Positions 5,568-7,027 of a stretch of 7,027 bases of DNA are shown one piece after another. The DNA comes from Planctomycetota bacterium. Lineage in GTDB: Bacteria; Planctomycetota; MHYJ01; JACQXL01. How positions within the stretch are numbered: the first letter of the stretch is position 1; the number at the start of each line of letters is the position of its first letter. A program made the translations under genes and the position numbers. The notes below the pieces were generated by a model. That model ran no database searches and was not told where the DNA came from. It saw nothing but the letters and a program-made list of their open reading frames with translations. The stretch spans positions 1 through 7,027 of the forward strand of contig JACQXL010000210.1 in NCBI GenBank assembly GCA_016208805.1. Reading direction: 5' to 3'.

Positions 5568-6266
5568 ATGATAGTCGCTAAACGAAAACCATTACAAGAA
5601 ATCAAGGATATGCTCAAGCCATACCAGAAGATTCTGGTGCTGGGTTGCGGCTCCTGCGTGGCGGTGTGCATGGCCGGCGGCGAAAAGGAGGCCGGACTGC
5701 TGACGACCGAACTCCAGATGGCCTTTGAGTTGGACAAAGACAAAAAACAGATTGATACACTGACAATCCTACGCCAGTGCGACCGGGAATACATCGACGA
5801 GGTAAAAGAGAAACTAAACCAGTACGACGCAATCCTGTCCATCGCCTGCGGAGTGGGGGTGCAATTCACGGCCGAGGTGTTGGGCGGCGCGAAGGTATTG
5901 CTGCCCGGGTTGAATACGACATTCCTGGGCGCGACCATAGAGCCGGGCACCTGGATGGAACGTTGCCTGGCCTGCGGCGATTGCATTCTGGACGAAACCG
6001 GCGGCATCTGCCCGATTACGATGTGCTCTAAGAGTTTAATGAATGGCCCCTGCGGCGGGCACGAGAAGGGCAAGTGCGAGGTTGACCGCAACCGCGATTG
6101 CGGCTGGGTGCTTATCTATGAGCGGTTAAAAAAACTCGGCAAACTGGAACTGCTCAAGACCATCAAACTGCCCAAGAACTACGGCGCAGTCAAGCGGCCG
6201 GATAAGATTATACACGAAGCATACCAGCCGGTGACTGTGAAAGAAGTCAAGGATAGTCAAAAATAG
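5568..6266 (+). CDS. metV: MetV, Fe-S partner subunit of methylenetetrahydrofolate reductase
   Basis: A 232-residue cytoplasmic protein of the methylene-THF reductase C-terminal (MetV) family. MetV forms a complex with MetF in acetogens and carries Fe-S clusters or a metal that pass electrons to the MetF flavin. The N-terminal part has LVLGCGSCVAVC (23-34) with C27, C30 and C34, followed by a Rossmann-like section with C71 and ACGVG (93-97). The C-terminal part is Cys-rich: CLACGDC (133-139), GICPITMCSKSLMNGPCGG (146-164) and C170, close to the family signature. The strong ribosome binding site fixes the start. The final residues, VKEVKDSQK, are partly supplied by the second 10-nt repeat array, as are the last bases of the stop codon. 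Its position between mvhD and metF supports an electron-delivery role. Confidence 0.95.
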   Translation: MIVAKRKPLQEIKDMLKPYQKILVLGCGSCVAVCMAGGEKEAGLLTTELQMAFELDKDKKQIDTLTILRQCDREYIDEVKEKLNQYDAILSIACGVGVQFTAEVLGGAKVLLPGLNTTFLGATIEPGTWMERCLACGDCILDETGGICPITMCSKSLMNGPCGGHEKGKCEVDRNRDCGWVLIYERLKKLGKLELLKTIKLPKNYGAVKRPDKIIHEAYQPVTVKEVKDSQK

Positions 6267-6334
6267 TCAAGAGTTGTCAAGCGCGGGATAGTACAATGCT
6301 TGACTATGCCTGACAATGCATGACTATATCTGAC
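6246..6334. repeat. Inverted array of a 10-nt unit spanning the metV-metF junction
   Basis: GTCAA cores start at 6246, 6256, 6266 and 6276, exactly 10 nt apart. Inverted TGAC cores (TTGAC, CTGAC, ATGAC, CTGAC) start at 6300, 6310, 6320 and 6330, again exactly 10 nt apart. The innermost arms GTCAAGC (6276-6282) and GCTTGAC (6298-6304) pair perfectly. The outer units share GTCA and several following bases but pair imperfectly. The array begins inside metV, provides its stop, and ends just before the metF ribosome binding site. It matches the mvhD-metV array in layout and in its first 14 bases. Confidence 0.85.
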
Positions 6335-6336
6335 TT

Positions 6337-6342
6337 GAAAGG
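6337..6342 (+). promoter_or_regulatory. Ribosome binding site of metF
   Basis: GAAAGG lies 7 nt before the ATG at 6350, directly after the last unit of the repeat array. It is moderate in strength and supports this start. Confidence 0.6.
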
Positions 6343-6349
6343 TTGCAAG

Positions 6350-7027
6350 ATGAGTAAATTAAGCGAAGCATTAAAATCAGGTAAGTTCGTGATTACTTCC
6401 GAAGTCGGACCGCCCAAAGGGACCAATATGGGTCCGTGCCTGGACGAGGCCAAGCATTTCGGCGAGAAGGTCACGGCCATTAATGTGACCGATATCCAGA
6501 GTGCGGTGATGCGGGTGGGCAGTCTGGCTACCTGCATCAAACTGAAAGAGATGGGTTACGAACCGATAATGCAGATGGTCTGCAGGGACAGGAACCGGCT
6601 GGCGTTGCAATCCGAACTGCTTAATGCGGCCATATTCGGCATAGAAAATGTCCTGTGCCTGACCGGCGACCACCAGACCCTGGGCGACCATCCGCAGACC
6701 AAGGGCGTATTTGATATTGATTCGGTCCAATTGATTGCGGCGGCCAAAGGGTTGATGGAAGGCAAAGATATCGCCGGCAACAAACTGGACGGCAACCCGA
6801 ACTTCTTTTTAGGCGGCGTGGTTTCGCCCGGGCTTGACCCGGTGGAACTCCAGATAATGAAGATGGAGAAAAAGATTGCCGCCGGCGCGCAGTTCATCCA
6901 AACGCAGTCCATATTTGAACCGGACAAATTCCGCTCATTTATGGAGAAGGTCAAACATCTCAATGTGCCCATCCTGGCCGGTATTATCATTCTCAAATCG
7001 GTCGGCATGGCCAGGTTTATGAACGAG
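6350..7027 (+). CDS. metF: MetF, methylenetetrahydrofolate reductase catalytic flavoprotein (3' partial)
   Basis: The first 226 codons are present; the family is usually around 290-310 residues, so roughly a quarter is missing beyond the window edge. MetF reduces 5,10-methylene-THF to 5-methyl-THF using a flavin in a TIM-barrel fold. It is the last reduction of the methyl branch before transfer to a corrinoid protein. Seen motifs: SEVGPPKG (17-24), where E18 corresponds to the catalytic Glu of E. coli MetF; MVCRDRNR (76-83); CLTGDHQTLGDHP (103-115); GGVVSPG (155-161); and FIQTQSIFEPDKF (182-194). It follows metV by 83 nt. The short MetF type paired with MetV normally takes electrons through MetV rather than directly from NAD(P)H. 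No frameshift or stop is seen up to the edge. Confidence 0.95.
   Translation, partial: MSKLSEALKSGKFVITSEVGPPKGTNMGPCLDEAKHFGEKVTAINVTDIQSAVMRVGSLATCIKLKEMGYEPIMQMVCRDRNRLALQSELLNAAIFGIENVLCLTGDHQTLGDHPQTKGVFDIDSVQLIAAAKGLMEGKDIAGNKLDGNPNFFLGGVVSPGLDPVELQIMKMEKKIAAGAQFIQTQSIFEPDKFRSFMEKVKHLNVPILAGIIILKSVGMARFMNE

Noticed and set aside
5552..6091. 179-codon antisense frame opposite metV
   Set aside because: metV on the plus strand has a strong ribosome binding site and full family motifs; the antisense product resembles nothing known.
5469..6334. CRISPR array
   Set aside because: The units are only 10 nt with 5-nt linkers and reverse orientation halfway; there are no CRISPR-length repeats or spacers.

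Overview
The window is a one-strand run of genes from an anaerobic bacterium with a Wood-Ljungdahl-type methyl branch. The gene order is a giant hdrA-type flavoprotein (5' end outside the window), an ORF6N-domain DNA-binding protein, mvhD, metV and metF (3' end outside the window). The order hdrA-mvhD-metV-metF matches the methylenetetrahydrofolate reductase locus of acetogens such as Moorella, where MetF and MetV work with HdrABC, MvhD and an RnfC-like subunit. hdrB, hdrC and rnfC are not visible here; hdrB/hdrC could lie upstream. Base composition is moderate to slightly GC-rich by eye. Abundant short palindromic repeats plus a stray ORF6N gene suggest an uncultured, repeat-rich lineage (for example Planctomycetota, Omnitrophota or Desulfobacterota relatives). 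I cannot fix the phylum from this sequence.

Region 1-4462 encodes at least 1486 residues. It holds one HdrA unit split by an NfnB/GltD-like NAD(P)H:flavin module, fused to a second HdrA-like unit that lacks the usual ferredoxin motifs. Region 4505-5023 is the ORF6N gene, which separates hdrA from its usual partner mvhD. Region 5061-5486 is mvhD, 5568-6266 is metV, and 6350-7027 is the first 226 codons of metF. No stretch above 300 bases is free of genes, and I saw no tRNA, rRNA, CRISPR array or clear terminator.

Inferred working model: NAD(P)H enters through the GltD-like module of the HdrA fusion, electrons pass through its flavins and Fe-S clusters and MvhD, and MetV delivers them to MetF for reduction of methylene-THF to methyl-THF. 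The built-in NAD(P)H module could take the place of the separate RnfC-like subunit.

The second theme is repeats. hdrA carries several in-frame repeat segments: palindromes at 1064-1134, 2121-2210 and 3592-3659, a 7-nt tandem at 3816-3843, and a 9-nt tandem at 4073-4090. Both intercistronic gaps of the mvhD-metV-metF block are almost filled by related inverted arrays of a 10-nt unit (GTCAA-type on the left, TTGAC-type on the right). Each array begins inside the upstream gene, supplies its last codons, and ends just before the next ribosome binding site. These arrays are the least explained structures in the window.
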